Of a stretch of DNA of 64,000 nucleotides, positions 39,543 through 49,174 are shown piece after piece. The translations under genes and the position numbers were made by a program. This DNA comes from Paludibacteraceae bacterium (GTDB lineage Bacteria; Bacteroidota; Bacteroidia; Bacteroidales; Paludibacteraceae). The notes beneath the pieces were generated by a model that worked only from the letters and a program-made list of their open reading frames with translations, did not search any database and was not told the DNA's origin. The number at the start of each line of letters is the position of its first letter. Position 1 is the first letter of the stretch. The stretch is taken from contig JAFZNG010000014.1 in assembly GCA_017551025.1 (NCBI GenBank), forward strand, positions 1 through 64,000, written 5' to 3'.

Positions 39543-39550
39543 ACCGAGGC

Positions 39551-40330
39551 ATGCGTTTTGCACTATTACAATACCCTATCGTGTGGGCAGACAAGGCGGC
39601 AAACCTTGGTCTGCTCCACGACAGGTTGGAGCAGATAGCCGGCAAGGCCGATGTAGCGGTACTGCCCGAAATGTTCTCTACCGGTTTTTGTACCGACCGG
39701 CCTGACCTGGCCGAACCCTGGGGCGGTGATACCTGTTGCCGCCTGCAGGCTATGGCGGACAGTTTTCACATAGCCATTGCCGGTTCGATGATATGCGTGG
39801 AGGGTAACCGGCTGTTCAACCGCGGTTTTCTGTTTCGCCCGATCCAATCGCCGCTCTACCAGGACAAGCGCCATCTGTATCGCCGCAGCGGAGAGGATCG
39901 TTTCTTCCATGCCGGACAGGAACAGATGGTATGGGAGTACCAGGGCGTACGGATGCGTATGCTCGTGTGCTACGACTTGCGTTTTCCGGTATGGGCACGC
40001 CAACCGCGTGAACGCAGGGATATGTACGACGTCTTGCTATGCGTGGCCAATTGGCCGCAAGTGCGTATCCAGTACTGGGATGCTATGTTGGCGTCACGCG
40101 CCACGGAGAACCAGTGTTATATCGTAGCGGTCAACCCCGTAGGCGATGACGGCATGGGACTCCACTATAACGGTCACTCTGTGGCATATGATACCCGACT
40201 GGTGGACCTGGCCGCTTTTCGCGATGACGAAGAGGGAACACGTATCGTCGAACTGGATATGCAGGTGCTCCAGCATTTCCGCGACGCCTCGCCTCTATGG
40301 AAAGACGCCGACCAGTTTGAACTTAAGTAA
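39551..40330 (+). CDS. Nitrilase-family omega-amidase-like hydrolase
   Basis: Carbon-nitrogen hydrolase of 259 residues with the triad in place: Glu in LPEMFSTGF (about 43), Lys in YQDKRHLY (about 107) and Cys in LVCYDLRFPVW (about 140). The YDLRFPVW sequence is like E. coli YafV and Nit2 omega-amidases, which hydrolyse alpha-ketoglutaramate-type amides. It follows floA by 8 bp and precedes recJ by 9 bp. Substrate is inferred only. Confidence 0.85.
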   Translation: MRFALLQYPIVWADKAANLGLLHDRLEQIAGKADVAVLPEMFSTGFCTDRPDLAEPWGGDTCCRLQAMADSFHIAIAGSMICVEGNRLFNRGFLFRPIQSPLYQDKRHLYRRSGEDRFFHAGQEQMVWEYQGVRMRMLVCYDLRFPVWARQPRERRDMYDVLLCVANWPQVRIQYWDAMLASRATENQCYIVAVNPVGDDGMGLHYNGHSVAYDTRLVDLAAFRDDEEGTRIVELDMQVLQHFRDASPLWKDADQFELK

Positions 40331-40339
40331 TGACGACTC

Positions 40340-42064
40340 ATGCAATCCGAGTGGAAGATACGACAACTGAGCGATGAGGAGCAGGCCATCCAGGCCATGC
40401 TCGCTAAGGAACTGAAGATAAGCGACCTGTCGGCACGTATGCTGGTAGATCGCGGACTGACTACGCCTGAGGCGGCACGGCGGTTTGTGCGGCCAACGAT
40501 CGACGAACTCCACGATCCCTTCCTCATGCGCGATATGGAGCAGGCTGTGTTGCGCCTGCATACCGCCATTGAGCAACACGAACGTATCATGGTCTATGGC
40601 GATTATGACGTGGACGGCACGACCGCCACGGCACTGATGTACAGTTTTCTGCGCCATCTGACCGACAATCTTATCTTCTATATCCCCGACCGGCATAAGG
40701 AGGGATATGGTATTTCTTTCCGGGGTATCGACGTAGCGCAACAGGAGGGTTGCACGCTCATGATCGCCCTGGACTGCGGCATCAAGGCCGTAGATAAAGT
40801 GGATTATGCGGCCGAACGCAAGATCGACTGCATCATCTGTGACCACCACACGCCCGGTGAGACATTACCTCGGGCGCGTGCCGTACTGAATATGAAGCGG
40901 GCGGATTGCCCGTATCCCTATAAAGAACTCTCGGGTTGCGGTGTAGGCTTTAAGTTAGCCCAGGCGTATACCGAACGGTATTGTCTCAACCCGCAATGGT
41001 TGCACAGTTTGTTGGCACTCACGGCGATGTCTATCGCCTCGGATATCGTGCCTATCACGGGCGAGAACCGCGTGCTGGCCACCATGGGTTTACGTCAGAT
41101 CAACCGTCTGCCGTCGATTGGTGTGCGGGCTATCATGCAGGTAGCCGGTATAGCGGACAAGCCGGTGGGTATTCAGGACCTGGTCTATAAGATCGGTCCG
41201 CGTATCAATGCCGCCGGCCGTATGCATAGCGGTGCGGAGGCTGTGCGGCTACTCATCACCGACGATCCCGAGTATGCCCGCCATCTGGCGCAAGAGATAG
41301 ACAGTCATAATACCGAACGGCGTGACTGTGACAACCGCACCAAGGAAGAGGCGCTCGCGCAACTGGAGAACGATCCTGACAATAGTAAGAAATATACCAC
41401 CGTAGTCTATGCGCCGGGTTGGCATCGCGGCGTAGTAGGTATTGCGGCATCCAGACTGACGGAGGTGTATTACCGTCCGACGATTGTACTGACCTCGGAG
41501 GAAGACGCAGGCGAGATAACCGGTTCGGCACGTTCGGTTAGCGACTTTGATATCTACCAGGCTATTGACTCGTGCAGCGACCTGCTCACGAATTTCGGAG
41601 GCCATCGTTTTGCCGCCGGACTGAGTATGATGCCCGAGAACTTGCCCGAGTTCCGTCGTCGATTCGAAGCCTATGTTGCGGCGCATATCCGTCCCGAACA
41701 GATGAGGCCTACCGTAGATGTAGAGGCAGAGATAGCTTTTGACGAGATCACGCCTGAGTTCTTCAACCTCTTGCGCCACCTGGAACCTTTCGGACCGGGT
41801 AATCCGCGTCCTGTGTTCGTCACGCGCAACGTCATCAATAACCGTGGTACGCGTCGCGTAGGTCGTACGGGTGAACACCTGCGTCTGGACCTGACCGACC
41901 GCACGGCGGCTATCTCCGGTATTGCCTTTGGCGAGGGCGACAAAGCGCTCTATTTGCAGAATGGCAATCCGATAGATCTATGCTATGAGTTGGAGGAAAA
42001 CACCTTCAATCATATGACCTCTATCCAGCTCCGACCGGTAGAGATACGCCTGCTTAACCCATAA
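40340..42064 (+). CDS. recJ: Single-stranded-DNA exonuclease RecJ
   Basis: RecJ of 574 residues: DHH motifs with MVYGDYDVDGTTATALMY, DCGIKAV, ICDHHTPGE, the DHHA1 segment VVGIAASRLTEVY, GSARSVSDFDIYQAI and FGGHRFAAGLSM. It degrades ssDNA 5' to 3' in recombination and mismatch repair. Its last two codons and stop fall in a heptamer tract. Confidence 0.96.
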   Translation: MQSEWKIRQLSDEEQAIQAMLAKELKISDLSARMLVDRGLTTPEAARRFVRPTIDELHDPFLMRDMEQAVLRLHTAIEQHERIMVYGDYDVDGTTATALMYSFLRHLTDNLIFYIPDRHKEGYGISFRGIDVAQQEGCTLMIALDCGIKAVDKVDYAAERKIDCIICDHHTPGETLPRARAVLNMKRADCPYPYKELSGCGVGFKLAQAYTERYCLNPQWLHSLLALTAMSIASDIVPITGENRVLATMGLRQINRLPSIGVRAIMQVAGIADKPVGIQDLVYKIGPRINAAGRMHSGAEAVRLLITDDPEYARHLAQEIDSHNTERRDCDNRTKEEALAQLENDPDNSKKYTTVVYAPGWHRGVVGIAASRLTEVYYRPTIVLTSEEDAGEITGSARSVSDFDIYQAIDSCSDLLTNFGGHRFAAGLSMMPENLPEFRRRFEAYVAAHIRPEQMRPTVDVEAEIAFDEITPEFFNLLRHLEPFGPGNPRPVFVTRNVINNRGTRRVGRTGEHLRLDLTDRTAAISGIAFGEGDKALYLQNGNPIDLCYELEENTFNHMTSIQLRPVEIRLLNP

Positions 42065-42081
42065 CCCGTAACCCATAACCC
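42054..42081. repeat. Heptamer tract, 4 x ATAACCC, over the recJ stop
   Basis: TTAACCC, ATAACCC, GTAACCC, ATAACCC. It covers the recJ stop codon and the start of the gap to tdk. Confidence 0.85.
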
Positions 42082-42091
42082 CTCATAGAAT

Positions 42092-42685
42092 ATGTTTTCA
42101 GAAAGAGACACGCAAGGTCCTTCGCGCCGCAGAGGCAGTATAGAAGTAGTATGCGGTAGTATGTTCTCGGGCAAGACCGAAGAACTGATCCGCCGTATGA
42201 AACGTGCGCAGTTTGCCCGTCAACGCGTAGAGATCTTCAAACCCGCCATTGATGTGCGCTACTCGGTAGAAGATGTCGTCAGTCACGACCATAACGTCAT
42301 TCAATCCACGCCGGTCGATTCTTCGCAGCAGATTTTATTGCTGGCCGATGATATCGATGTCGTAGGTATCGATGAGGCGCAGTTCTTCGATATGGGGATT
42401 GTAGATGTCTGCGAACAGTTGGCGGCACGCGGTATCCGCGTCATCTGTGCCGGACTGGATATGGACTTCAAGGGGATACCTTTTGGTCCGATGCCGGCGC
42501 TGATGGCTATCGCAGAGGACGTGTATAAGACGCATGCGATATGTGTCCATTGCGGTGACTTGGCCTATGTGTCCCACCGTCTGGTCCATTCGGACAAGCG
42601 CGTCCTGCTGGGTGAGACCGACAGTTACGAACCGCTCTGCCGCGCCTGCTACCGCAAGGCCCTGGAAGCAGAGGGTGAGCAATAG
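42092..42685 (+). CDS. tdk: Thymidine kinase
   Basis: Type II thymidine kinase, 197 residues: P-loop [14 protein letters not shown], the DEAQFFD motif, the zinc cysteines [10 protein letters not shown] and CRACYRK, and the lasso EPLCRACY. It phosphorylates thymidine for salvage. The N-terminus before the P-loop is slightly long ([17 protein letters not shown]), as in Bacteroides relatives. Its stop lies at the start of a heptamer tract. Confidence 0.95.
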   Translation: MFSERDTQGPSRRRGSIEVVCGSMFSGKTEELIRRMKRAQFARQRVEIFKPAIDVRYSVEDVVSHDHNVIQSTPVDSSQQILLLADDIDVVGIDEAQFFDMGIVDVCEQLAARGIRVICAGLDMDFKGIPFGPMPALMAIAEDVYKTHAICVHCGDLAYVSHRLVHSDKRVLLGETDSYEPLCRACYRKALEAEGEQ

Positions 42686-42718
42686 CCATTAGCCATTAAC
42701 CTTTAGCCATTAGCCATT
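42684..42718. repeat. Heptamer tract, 5 x AGCCATT, between tdk and priA
   Basis: AGCCATT, AGCCATT, AACCTTT, AGCCATT, AGCCATT; begins on the tdk stop and reaches the likely priA start region. Confidence 0.9.
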
Positions 42719-42736
42719 CGCCTAATTGACGTCATA

Positions 42737-44716
42737 TTGCCGCTCGCTATCCGCGACACGTACACCTATCTCGTGCCGGATGACATGCCGAACCCGCAAC
42801 CTGGTATGCGGGTTCTTGTTCCGCTGGCCAAAAAACAGCTGACGGGTATCGTGCTGCGTGCGCATACCGAACCGCTACCCGAGACGATCCATTTGCGTGC
42901 GATCATCGCCTTGCTGGACGAGCAACCGGCAGTAGGTGCGGGACAACTGGCTTTATGGCAATGGATAGCGGCCTACTACATGTGCCCGATAGGGGATGTT
43001 ATGGCGGCGGCGCTTCCCGCGCGCATATATGATAAGGCATATAGTTTCTCGCCCGTGAAGAAACGGCGCGTCAAGTTGCCCGCTTATCCGGGCGAGATAG
43101 AGGATATCCATCCTTTGAGCGACGTTCAGCAGCGCGCCAAGCAGGAGATTGAGCAAGCCTGGAAGACCCACGAGACGGTACTGCTCCACGGTGTAACGGC
43201 CTCGGGCAAGACGGAAGTATATATGCACCTTATCCGCGAACAACTCGAAGCCGGCCGACAGGTGCTGTATCTCGTGCCGGAGATTGCTCTAACGACCCAA
43301 CTGACCGACCGACTGCAGCGCGTATTTGGTGATCAGGTGGTGGTGTACCACTCCCGCGTGACGGATGCGTTGCGTGCCGAGATCTACCGCCAGCAGTTGC
43401 ATCCGCAGTCACGTTTGATCGTAGGTGCCCGTTCGGCGGTATTGCTACCCTTTGACGGGCTGGGGCTGGTGATCGTGGACGAGGAGCATGAGACCAGTTA
43501 CAAGCAGCAGGATCCCGCACCGCGTTATCATGCCCGTTCGGCGGCTATCATGCTGGCGCATCAGGAGGGCGCCAAGGTGCTGCTGGGAACGGCAACGCCG
43601 TCGGTGGAGACCTATTATAATGCGAGGACGGGCAAATACGGCCTGGTAGAACTCAGTCAGCGTTACCGCGACGTCGCGCTCCCCAAGGTAGAACTCATCG
43701 ATTTGGAGCGGCAGTACCACCGCAAGGAGATGTACGGTCACTTCAGCGACCCGCTGGTAGCGCGTATGCGTGAAGTGTTGGCACAAGGCAAGCAGGTCAT
43801 CCTCTTCCAGAACCGCCGCGGCTATGCGCCGCAGTTGCAATGCACCGTGTGCGGTCAACCGCCGCGTTGCGAGCATTGTGACGTGCCGCTTACGCTGCAT
43901 ATGCAGGCCAAAGAGATGCGGTGTCATTACTGCGGATTTACACGGGCGATACCTACGGTCTGTCCCGCATGCGGCGGACCGCTGAAGATACGCGGTTTCG
44001 GCACCGAACGACTGGAGGACGAAGTGGCGTCACTCTTCCCCGAGGCACGCGTGCTACGCATGGACCTGGATACGACGCGTCATAAGAACGACTACCAGGA
44101 TATCATCGATCGTTTTGCCCGCCATGAATGCGATATACTGATCGGCACCCAAATGGTGACCAAGGGCTTGCATTTCGACGATGTCGCACTGGTGGCAGTG
44201 CTGAGTGCCGACCATCTGATGAACCAGCCCGACTTCCGGGCCTATGAGCGATGCTATCAGATGTTGAGTCAGGTAGCGGGTCGTGCCGGAAGAAAGGAGC
44301 AGCAGGGTGAGGTGATGATCCAGACCTGGCAACGCGACAACGGCGTGCTGCACCATGTGCTGGCGCATGATTACCTATCGCTTTATCGTGAACAGATCGC
44401 CGAACGCGAGCTATTCCATTATCCGCCCTTCTACCGTATCATTGAATTGACCTTGCGGCACAGCAAGGAGACGGAGGCCGTACGTGCCGCTCGGTTGTTG
44501 CAGCAACGGCTGCGTGGTGTGTTTGGCGACCGCGTATCGGATGTTATCGTGCCGTCGGTAGCACGTATCCAGAACCAGCATATCCGTATGGTGCGATTGC
44601 GGGTAGAGGTGCAGGCGAATATAAGGGGTGCAAAGGAGCGCGTGGCAGAACAGATCGCGTGGGTGCAACAACAGAGCAAGAGTATACAAATCCTGGCGGA
44701 TGTCGATCCGCAATAA
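42737..44716 (+). CDS. priA: Primosomal protein N' (PriA helicase)
   Basis: PriA restarts stalled forks. Signatures: GVTASGKTEVYMHL (Walker A), VDEEHETSYKQQ, LGTATPSVETYYN, and the zinc cysteines CTVCGQPPRCEHC, CHYCGFT, CPACGG around residues 370-415. The start is uncertain. TTG at 42737 gives 659 residues, but the usual PriA N-terminal strand (here RLIDVILPL) begins seven or more codons earlier in frame, with no ATG, only ATT at 42716 or 42725; the in-frame stop at 42704 lies inside the heptamer tract. So the tract may have replaced the original start codon. Confidence 0.92.
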   Translation: MPLAIRDTYTYLVPDDMPNPQPGMRVLVPLAKKQLTGIVLRAHTEPLPETIHLRAIIALLDEQPAVGAGQLALWQWIAAYYMCPIGDVMAAALPARIYDKAYSFSPVKKRRVKLPAYPGEIEDIHPLSDVQQRAKQEIEQAWKTHETVLLHGVTASGKTEVYMHLIREQLEAGRQVLYLVPEIALTTQLTDRLQRVFGDQVVVYHSRVTDALRAEIYRQQLHPQSRLIVGARSAVLLPFDGLGLVIVDEEHETSYKQQDPAPRYHARSAAIMLAHQEGAKVLLGTATPSVETYYNARTGKYGLVELSQRYRDVALPKVELIDLERQYHRKEMYGHFSDPLVARMREVLAQGKQVILFQNRRGYAPQLQCTVCGQPPRCEHCDVPLTLHMQAKEMRCHYCGFTRAIPTVCPACGGPLKIRGFGTERLEDEVASLFPEARVLRMDLDTTRHKNDYQDIIDRFARHECDILIGTQMVTKGLHFDDVALVAVLSADHLMNQPDFRAYERCYQMLSQVAGRAGRKEQQGEVMIQTWQRDNGVLHHVLAHDYLSLYREQIAERELFHYPPFYRIIELTLRHSKETEAVRAARLLQQRLRGVFGDRVSDVIVPSVARIQNQHIRMVRLRVEVQANIRGAKERVAEQIAWVQQQSKSIQILADVDPQ

Positions 44717-44735
44717 AAAAACAAGAGAGACGGTT

Positions 44736-45587
44736 ATGGTTAGAGGTTGTTTACAACATAGTAAGTGGTATATTCGCGTCGTCGTATGGCTGGGTATTAT
44801 GGCCATGCTTACGGTGCCTATGTTGGGTTTTTGGTTCGTGGCGACGCATGATCCGCAGGGAGTGAGAGCAGCCAAGTGGTTGCAGTTTTGGCAAACCTTG
44901 ACGGTCTTTATCCTGCCGGCCTTGCTGGCAGTCTATCTATGGTCGGAACGGCCGCGGGAGTGGTTGCACCTGGACCGCAGCATCACGTGGGGGACGGCCT
45001 TGAAGGCTATCTGTATGATGGTACTGGCCATACCGGCTATCAACCTCATGAGTTGGCTCAACCAGCAACTCGTACTGCCGGCCTCACTTAGCGGCCTGGA
45101 GGCATGGATGAAGCAGATGGAGGATGCGGCGCAAGTGATGACCGAGCGTTTTATGCAGGTAGATACGGTGCAGGGTCTGCTGATCAATATAGGTCTGATG
45201 GCAGTGTTGCCCGCGATAGGTGAGGAATTGAGTTTTCGCGGTGTTGTGCAGGGACTGTTGACGCCCAGGTATAAGAAAGCCGCCATCTGGTTGGCAGCCT
45301 GTATCTTCAGTTTTATCCATTTTCAGTTCTACGGTTTCGTACCGCGTATGCTGATGGGTGCGTTGTTCGGCTATATGTTGGTATGGACGGGTAGTCTATG
45401 GGTGCCGATCGTGATGCACATGACCAATAATGCCGTGGCGGTGCTGGCCTATTATGTATCGAATCGCTATGCGATAGACGGCGGTTGGATGGAAGAATTC
45501 GGTGCCGGCAGTACGTGGTATGCCGGTGTGCTGAGTTTGGTGGTGGTGATTACGATGGCCTGTTTCGTCGCTCGCGAACGATCATAA
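44736..45587 (+). CDS. CPBP-family intramembrane metalloprotease
   Basis: The 283-residue protein has several membrane segments (about residues 13-35, 52-72, 87-105 and later) and the CPBP/Abi motifs: EELSFRGVVQGLL (Glu-Glu-x3-Arg), FIHFQFYGFVPRMLMGALFGY with the second His, and PIVMHMTNNAVAV with the third. These proteins are related to CAAX prenyl proteases. It follows priA by 19 bp. The ATG at 44736 is chosen because earlier in-frame codons overlap priA. Function in this organism unknown. Confidence 0.85.
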   Translation: MVRGCLQHSKWYIRVVVWLGIMAMLTVPMLGFWFVATHDPQGVRAAKWLQFWQTLTVFILPALLAVYLWSERPREWLHLDRSITWGTALKAICMMVLAIPAINLMSWLNQQLVLPASLSGLEAWMKQMEDAAQVMTERFMQVDTVQGLLINIGLMAVLPAIGEELSFRGVVQGLLTPRYKKAAIWLAACIFSFIHFQFYGFVPRMLMGALFGYMLVWTGSLWVPIVMHMTNNAVAVLAYYVSNRYAIDGGWMEEFGAGSTWYAGVLSLVVVITMACFVARERS

Positions 45588-45948
45588 GAGCTTCTTCCCG
45601 TATATCTTCCGGTAGCGAGATACGTCGTAGCTGCAGGCTGCGGCACCAACCGGGTATGTCCGCTTCGCGGAGTGTCTCGAATACCTCGCGCATCATCTGA
45701 TGCTGCGCCGGCGTGAAATCCTCCGGCGGTGTATCGGCCAGTTGGTCGAGTTCTTCGTCGTCGTAATAGACGATCTCGGCATTGGTTTGCAAGAGGGTTT
45801 CGCGCTCGCAGACCAGGTGTTCGCCGCAGCAACCGTCAGGACGGCTATCGGCTTTTGGCTCTTGGTTCTTGGCTTTCTGGCGCTCACGTATCTCCGTGAG
45901 CACCAGCACCACAATCGCCAGTACTATGAATAGTAGTAGAGGAATCAT
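45550..45948 (-). CDS. Conserved Bacteroidales protein with N-terminal anchor and CCG-H-CE motif
   Basis: The 132-residue product has one membrane helix ([20 protein letters not shown]), then [14 protein letters not shown], an acidic [19 protein letters not shown] and a C-terminal globular part ([24 protein letters not shown]). I recall similar proteins in Bacteroides but no function. The stop of parE overlaps its start by 4 bp, so it is co-transcribed behind parE. Its 3' end overlaps the convergent CPBP gene by 38 bp. Residues around 22-30 ([13 protein letters not shown]) are encoded by a heptamer tract, just after the membrane helix. Confidence 0.7.
   Translation of the reverse strand: MIPLLLFIVLAIVVLVLTEIRERQKAKNQEPKADSRPDGCCGEHLVCERETLLQTNAEIVYYDDEELDQLADTPPEDFTPAQHQMMREVFETLREADIPGWCRSLQLRRISLPEDIREEALMIVRERRNRPS
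45843..45877. repeat. Heptamer tract, 5 x GGCTCTT-type, inside the CCG-H-CE protein
   Basis: GGCTATC, GGCTTTT, GGCTCTT, GGTTCTT, GGCTTTC on the plus strand; encodes the polar linker after the membrane helix. Confidence 0.75.
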
Positions 45949-47849
45949 TCTTCCACTCTATCTTCTTCGATCACCAGGTTGTCGATGATGAACTGCTGGC
46001 GTTCGGTGGTGTTTTTGCCCATGTAGTAGGCGAGCAGTTCCTTGACGGCATCTTCCTTACGCAGGCTGACTTGGTCGAGACGTATCTCGCCGCCGATGAA
46101 GCCCTTGAATTCCTCGGGGGATATCTCACCGAGTCCTTTGAATCGTGTGATCTCGGGATTCTTGACTTCGGCAAGGGCTTTGAGTCGTTCGTCCTCGGAG
46201 TAGCAGTAGCGTATCTCTTGCTTGTTCTTGACGCGGAAGAGCGGGGTCTGCAGGATATATACGTGGCCTTTCTTGACCAGGTCGGGGAAGAACTGGAGGA
46301 AGAAGGTGAGCATCAAGAGGCGAATATGCATACCATCTACATCGGCATCGGTAGCGATGATGACCTTGTTGTAACGCAATTCGTCGAGGCCGTCCTCGAT
46401 ATTGAGGGCCGATTGCAGGCAGTTGAACTCTTCGTTCTCATAGACCACCTGCTTGGTCAGTCCGTAGCAGTTGAGCGGCTTACCGCGCAGCGAGAAGACG
46501 GCTTGGGTGCGTACGTCGCGGCTCTTGGTAATAGAGCCGGAAGCGGAGAGTCCCTCCGTGATGAAGATACAGGTCTCCTGGCGCAGGTCGTCGTCGGCAT
46601 TCTTGGCGGAGCGCACGGGTTTGGGGTCGTTGAAGTGGACCTGACAGTCGCGCAGCTTGGGGTTGTTGAGCAGGTTCTTCTTAGCGCGTTCGCGTGCGGC
46701 TTTCGTGACACCGGCGATGGCTTTGCGCTCTTTCTCCGAGTCCTGGATCTTCTGCAGCATGATCTCTACGGTCTGCGGATTGCGGTGGAGGTAGTTGTCG
46801 AGTTGCTGCTTGACGAAGTCGTTGACGAATTTATTGACGCTCACGCCGCCGGTGGGGCTCATATCTTTCGATCCGAGCTTGACCTTGGTTTGCGATTCGA
46901 AGACGGGTTCCTCTACGTTGATGGCGATAGCACCTACCACGCCGTTGCGGATGTCGGCCAGTTCCTGATTCTTGTTGAAGAACTCCTTGATGGTACGTCC
47001 GATAGCCTCTTTGTAAGCGGCTTGGTGGGTACCGCCCTGGATGGTATGCTGGCCGTTGACGAAGGAGAAATACTCATCGCCGTTTTGGTCGGTATGGGTG
47101 AGGGCGATCTCGATATCTTCGCCTACGATATGGATGATCGGATAGAGCGGATTGACCGTCATGTTCTCGGTCAGCAGGTCGAGCAGGCCGTTTCGGCTGA
47201 TAAATTTCTTGCCGTTATAGACGAGCGTGAGCCCGGTGTTGAGGTATGCGTAGTTGCGGAGCAGTTCTTCGATATAGTCGTCGCGGAACTGATAGTTTTC
47301 GAATAGTCCTTTCGAGTTGTCGGGAACAAATTCGATAATAGTGCCTCGTTTCTCATTGCCGCTGTAGTCGAGTATGCCGGTGTCGCTGGTCAGTTTGCCC
47401 TCGGAGAACTCGGCCTTGCGGGTCTTGCCCTCGCGGAAGGACTCCACGGAGAAGTAGCTGGAGAGCGCATTGACAGCTTTGGTACCGACACCGTTCAGGC
47501 CGACGGATTTCTTGAAGGCCTTGCTGTCGTACTTACCGCCGGTGTTGAGCACGCTGACCACTTCGACGAGTTTGCCCAAGGGGATGCCTCGTCCGTAGTC
47601 TCGCACGCGCACTCGTCCGTCGGCTACGGTCACCTCGATCACCTTGCCTTCGCCCATGCGGTACTCGTCGATCGAGTTGTCGATACTCTCCTTGATGAGC
47701 ACGTATATACCGTCGTCGGAGTGTGTGCCGTCGCCGAGTTTACCGATATACATACCCGGTCTGCGCCGGATATGTTCCATGTCGTCCAAGTGGATGATAT
47801 TTTCGTCACCGTATTCGGTAGCTGTCTGCAGTACTTGCTCTTCTGCCAT
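45945..47849 (-). CDS. parE: DNA topoisomerase IV subunit B (GyrB/ParE family)
   Basis: ATPase subunit of a type IIA topoisomerase, 634 residues: [33 protein letters not shown], the [17 protein letters not shown] lid, GGTHQAAY and the Toprim part with [12 protein letters not shown] and [15 protein letters not shown]. The ITEGLSASG and compact C-terminus fit ParE-like chains of Bacteroidetes rather than GyrB. The start at 47849 lies 24 bp after the promoter; an in-frame ATG at 47876 would fall in the promoter. The A-subunit gene is not in the window. Confidence 0.92.
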   Translation of the reverse strand: MAEEQVLQTATEYGDENIIHLDDMEHIRRRPGMYIGKLGDGTHSDDGIYVLIKESIDNSIDEYRMGEGKVIEVTVADGRVRVRDYGRGIPLGKLVEVVSVLNTGGKYDSKAFKKSVGLNGVGTKAVNALSSYFSVESFREGKTRKAEFSEGKLTSDTGILDYSGNEKRGTIIEFVPDNSKGLFENYQFRDDYIEELLRNYAYLNTGLTLVYNGKKFISRNGLLDLLTENMTVNPLYPIIHIVGEDIEIALTHTDQNGDEYFSFVNGQHTIQGGTHQAAYKEAIGRTIKEFFNKNQELADIRNGVVGAIAINVEEPVFESQTKVKLGSKDMSPTGGVSVNKFVNDFVKQQLDNYLHRNPQTVEIMLQKIQDSEKERKAIAGVTKAARERAKKNLLNNPKLRDCQVHFNDPKPVRSAKNADDDLRQETCIFITEGLSASGSITKSRDVRTQAVFSLRGKPLNCYGLTKQVVYENEEFNCLQSALNIEDGLDELRYNKVIIATDADVDGMHIRLLMLTFFLQFFPDLVKKGHVYILQTPLFRVKNKQEIRYCYSEDERLKALAEVKNPEITRFKGLGEISPEEFKGFIGGEIRLDQVSLRKEDAVKELLAYYMGKNTTERQQFIIDNLVIEEDRVEE

Positions 47850-47873
47850 ATTACGCCAAATTAAAATCGGCTG

Positions 47874-47905
47874 CAAAATTACAAAAAAAAAATGACATAC
47901 ACAAA
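47874..47905 (-). promoter_or_regulatory. parE promoter
   Basis: TTTG (47902-47905), 20 bp, TAATTTTG (47874-47881) on the minus strand, fixing the parE start at 47849. Confidence 0.8.
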
Positions 47906-47956
47906 TGTGTATGCGAGATTTTTTTCGCCATGAAATATTCTTGTCGTTTTAAAATC

Positions 47957-48016
47957 ACGGGATATATACTAAAGTATATATAGGTATGGGTGGGATACGT
48001 GATTGACAGGTGATAT
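47957..48016. repeat. Intergenic repeat, copy 1 (TCACGGGATATATAC family)
   Basis: Reads TCACGGGATATATACT, then AAGTATATATAGG, then GGGTGGGATACGTGATTGAC. A second copy with few differences lies at 60060-60115. The inner TATATACT/AAGTATATA forms a palindrome. Both copies are in gaps and preceded by AAAA-rich DNA. The rest of 47906-48231 holds the mdh promoter and leader only. Confidence 0.75.
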
Positions 48017-48102
48017 ATTCTACCTTCATCCGATGAAAACTACCGCAAGTATGTAAAATAAGTAAACACTATTTTACAAAAACGAAAAAAATCGCACATA
48101 AA

Positions 48103-48134
48103 TTTGCACATGTGCGGTTTTTTTTGTAACTTTG
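48103..48134 (+). promoter_or_regulatory. mdh promoter
   Basis: TTTG (48103-48106), 20 bp, TAACTTTG (48127-48134). A leader of about 95 nt follows, rich in alternating purine-pyrimidine words (TACGCATGCGCG, GCGCATGTACGCGTGC at 48151-48180). Confidence 0.8.
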
Positions 48135-48231
48135 CGGGCTGAAATACGAGTACGCATGCGCGGCGCATGTACGCGTGCCGCGATACGAAACACAAAAACG
48201 GAATAACTAATAAACTAAAAAATATACGATT

Positions 48232-49173
48232 ATGTCAAAAGTAACTGTTGTTGGCGCAGGCAATGTAGGAGCAACCTGCGCAAATGTATTGGCCGTTAAC
48301 GAAGTAGCTAACGAAGTATGTCTGATTGATATCAAGGAGGGTTTTGCCGAGGGTAAGGCCATGGATATCATGCAAACGGCTCAGCTGATGGGTTTTGATA
48401 CCGTAGTAGAGGGTGTAACCAACGACTACAGCAAGACCGCCGGCAGCGACGTAGTTATCATCACCTCGGGTCTGCCCCGTAAGCCGGGTATGACGCGTGA
48501 GGAGCTGATCGGCGTAAACGCAGGTATCGTAAAGAGCGTTTGCGACCAGGTACTGACCTACAGCCCGAATGCCATCCTCGTTGTTGTATCCAACCCGATG
48601 GATACGATGGCTTACCTGACGCTCCACGCACTCGGTCTGCCGCGTAACCGCGTGATCGGTATGGGTGGTGCACTGGACAGTGCTCGTCTGAAATACTTCC
48701 TGAGCCAGGCATTGAAGTGCAACGCCAACGACGTAGACGGTTTCGTAATCGGTGGTCACGGCGATACGACCATGATTCCGCTGACCTCGTACACGACCTA
48801 CAAGGGTATTCCTGTTACCGAGTTCCTCTCGAAAGAAGAGTTGGAGAACGTTGTTAAGTCGACGATGGTAGGTGGCGCTACGCTGACCGGTCTGCTGGGT
48901 ACGAGTGCATGGATGGCTCCGGGTGCTGCCGCAGCATCGGTAGCTGAGGCTATCATCAAGGACCAGAAGAAGATGATTCCTTGCTCCGCAGCCCTGGAGG
49001 GTGAGTACGGCATGAAGGATATCACGATCGGCGTACCGTGTATCATCGGTCGCAAGGGTATCGAGAAGGTGCTGGAGCTCAATATCTCGGACGAGGAGAT
49101 GAAGAAACTCCGCGAGAGCGAGGCCGCAGTACGTAAGACAACGGCTGTCTTAAAGGAGTTGAACGTCCTTTAA
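48232..49173 (+). CDS. mdh: Malate dehydrogenase
   Basis: NAD-dependent malate dehydrogenase of the LDH-like type, 313 residues: VVGAGNVGATCANVLA at the start, VIITSGLPRKPGMTREEL (Arg pair for malate), VVSNPMDTMAYL, and the catalytic His in VIGGHGDTTMIPL. Third Arg in the RLKYFLSQ region. Likely makes malate in the fumarate-succinate fermentation path of Bacteroidetes. It has its own strong promoter and is followed by a hairpin-word array. Confidence 0.96.
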   Translation: MSKVTVVGAGNVGATCANVLAVNEVANEVCLIDIKEGFAEGKAMDIMQTAQLMGFDTVVEGVTNDYSKTAGSDVVIITSGLPRKPGMTREELIGVNAGIVKSVCDQVLTYSPNAILVVVSNPMDTMAYLTLHALGLPRNRVIGMGGALDSARLKYFLSQALKCNANDVDGFVIGGHGDTTMIPLTSYTTYKGIPVTEFLSKEELENVVKSTMVGGATLTGLLGTSAWMAPGAAAASVAEAIIKDQKKMIPCSAALEGEYGMKDITIGVPCIIGRKGIEKVLELNISDEEMKKLRESEAAVRKTTAVLKELNVL

Positions 49174-49174
49174 G

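Noticed and set aside
47886..47905. AAAAATGACAT followed by ACACAAATGTGT as another member of the lead-in plus palindrome family
   Set aside because: It lies in the spacer and -33 box of the parE promoter, so chance is the simpler explanation.
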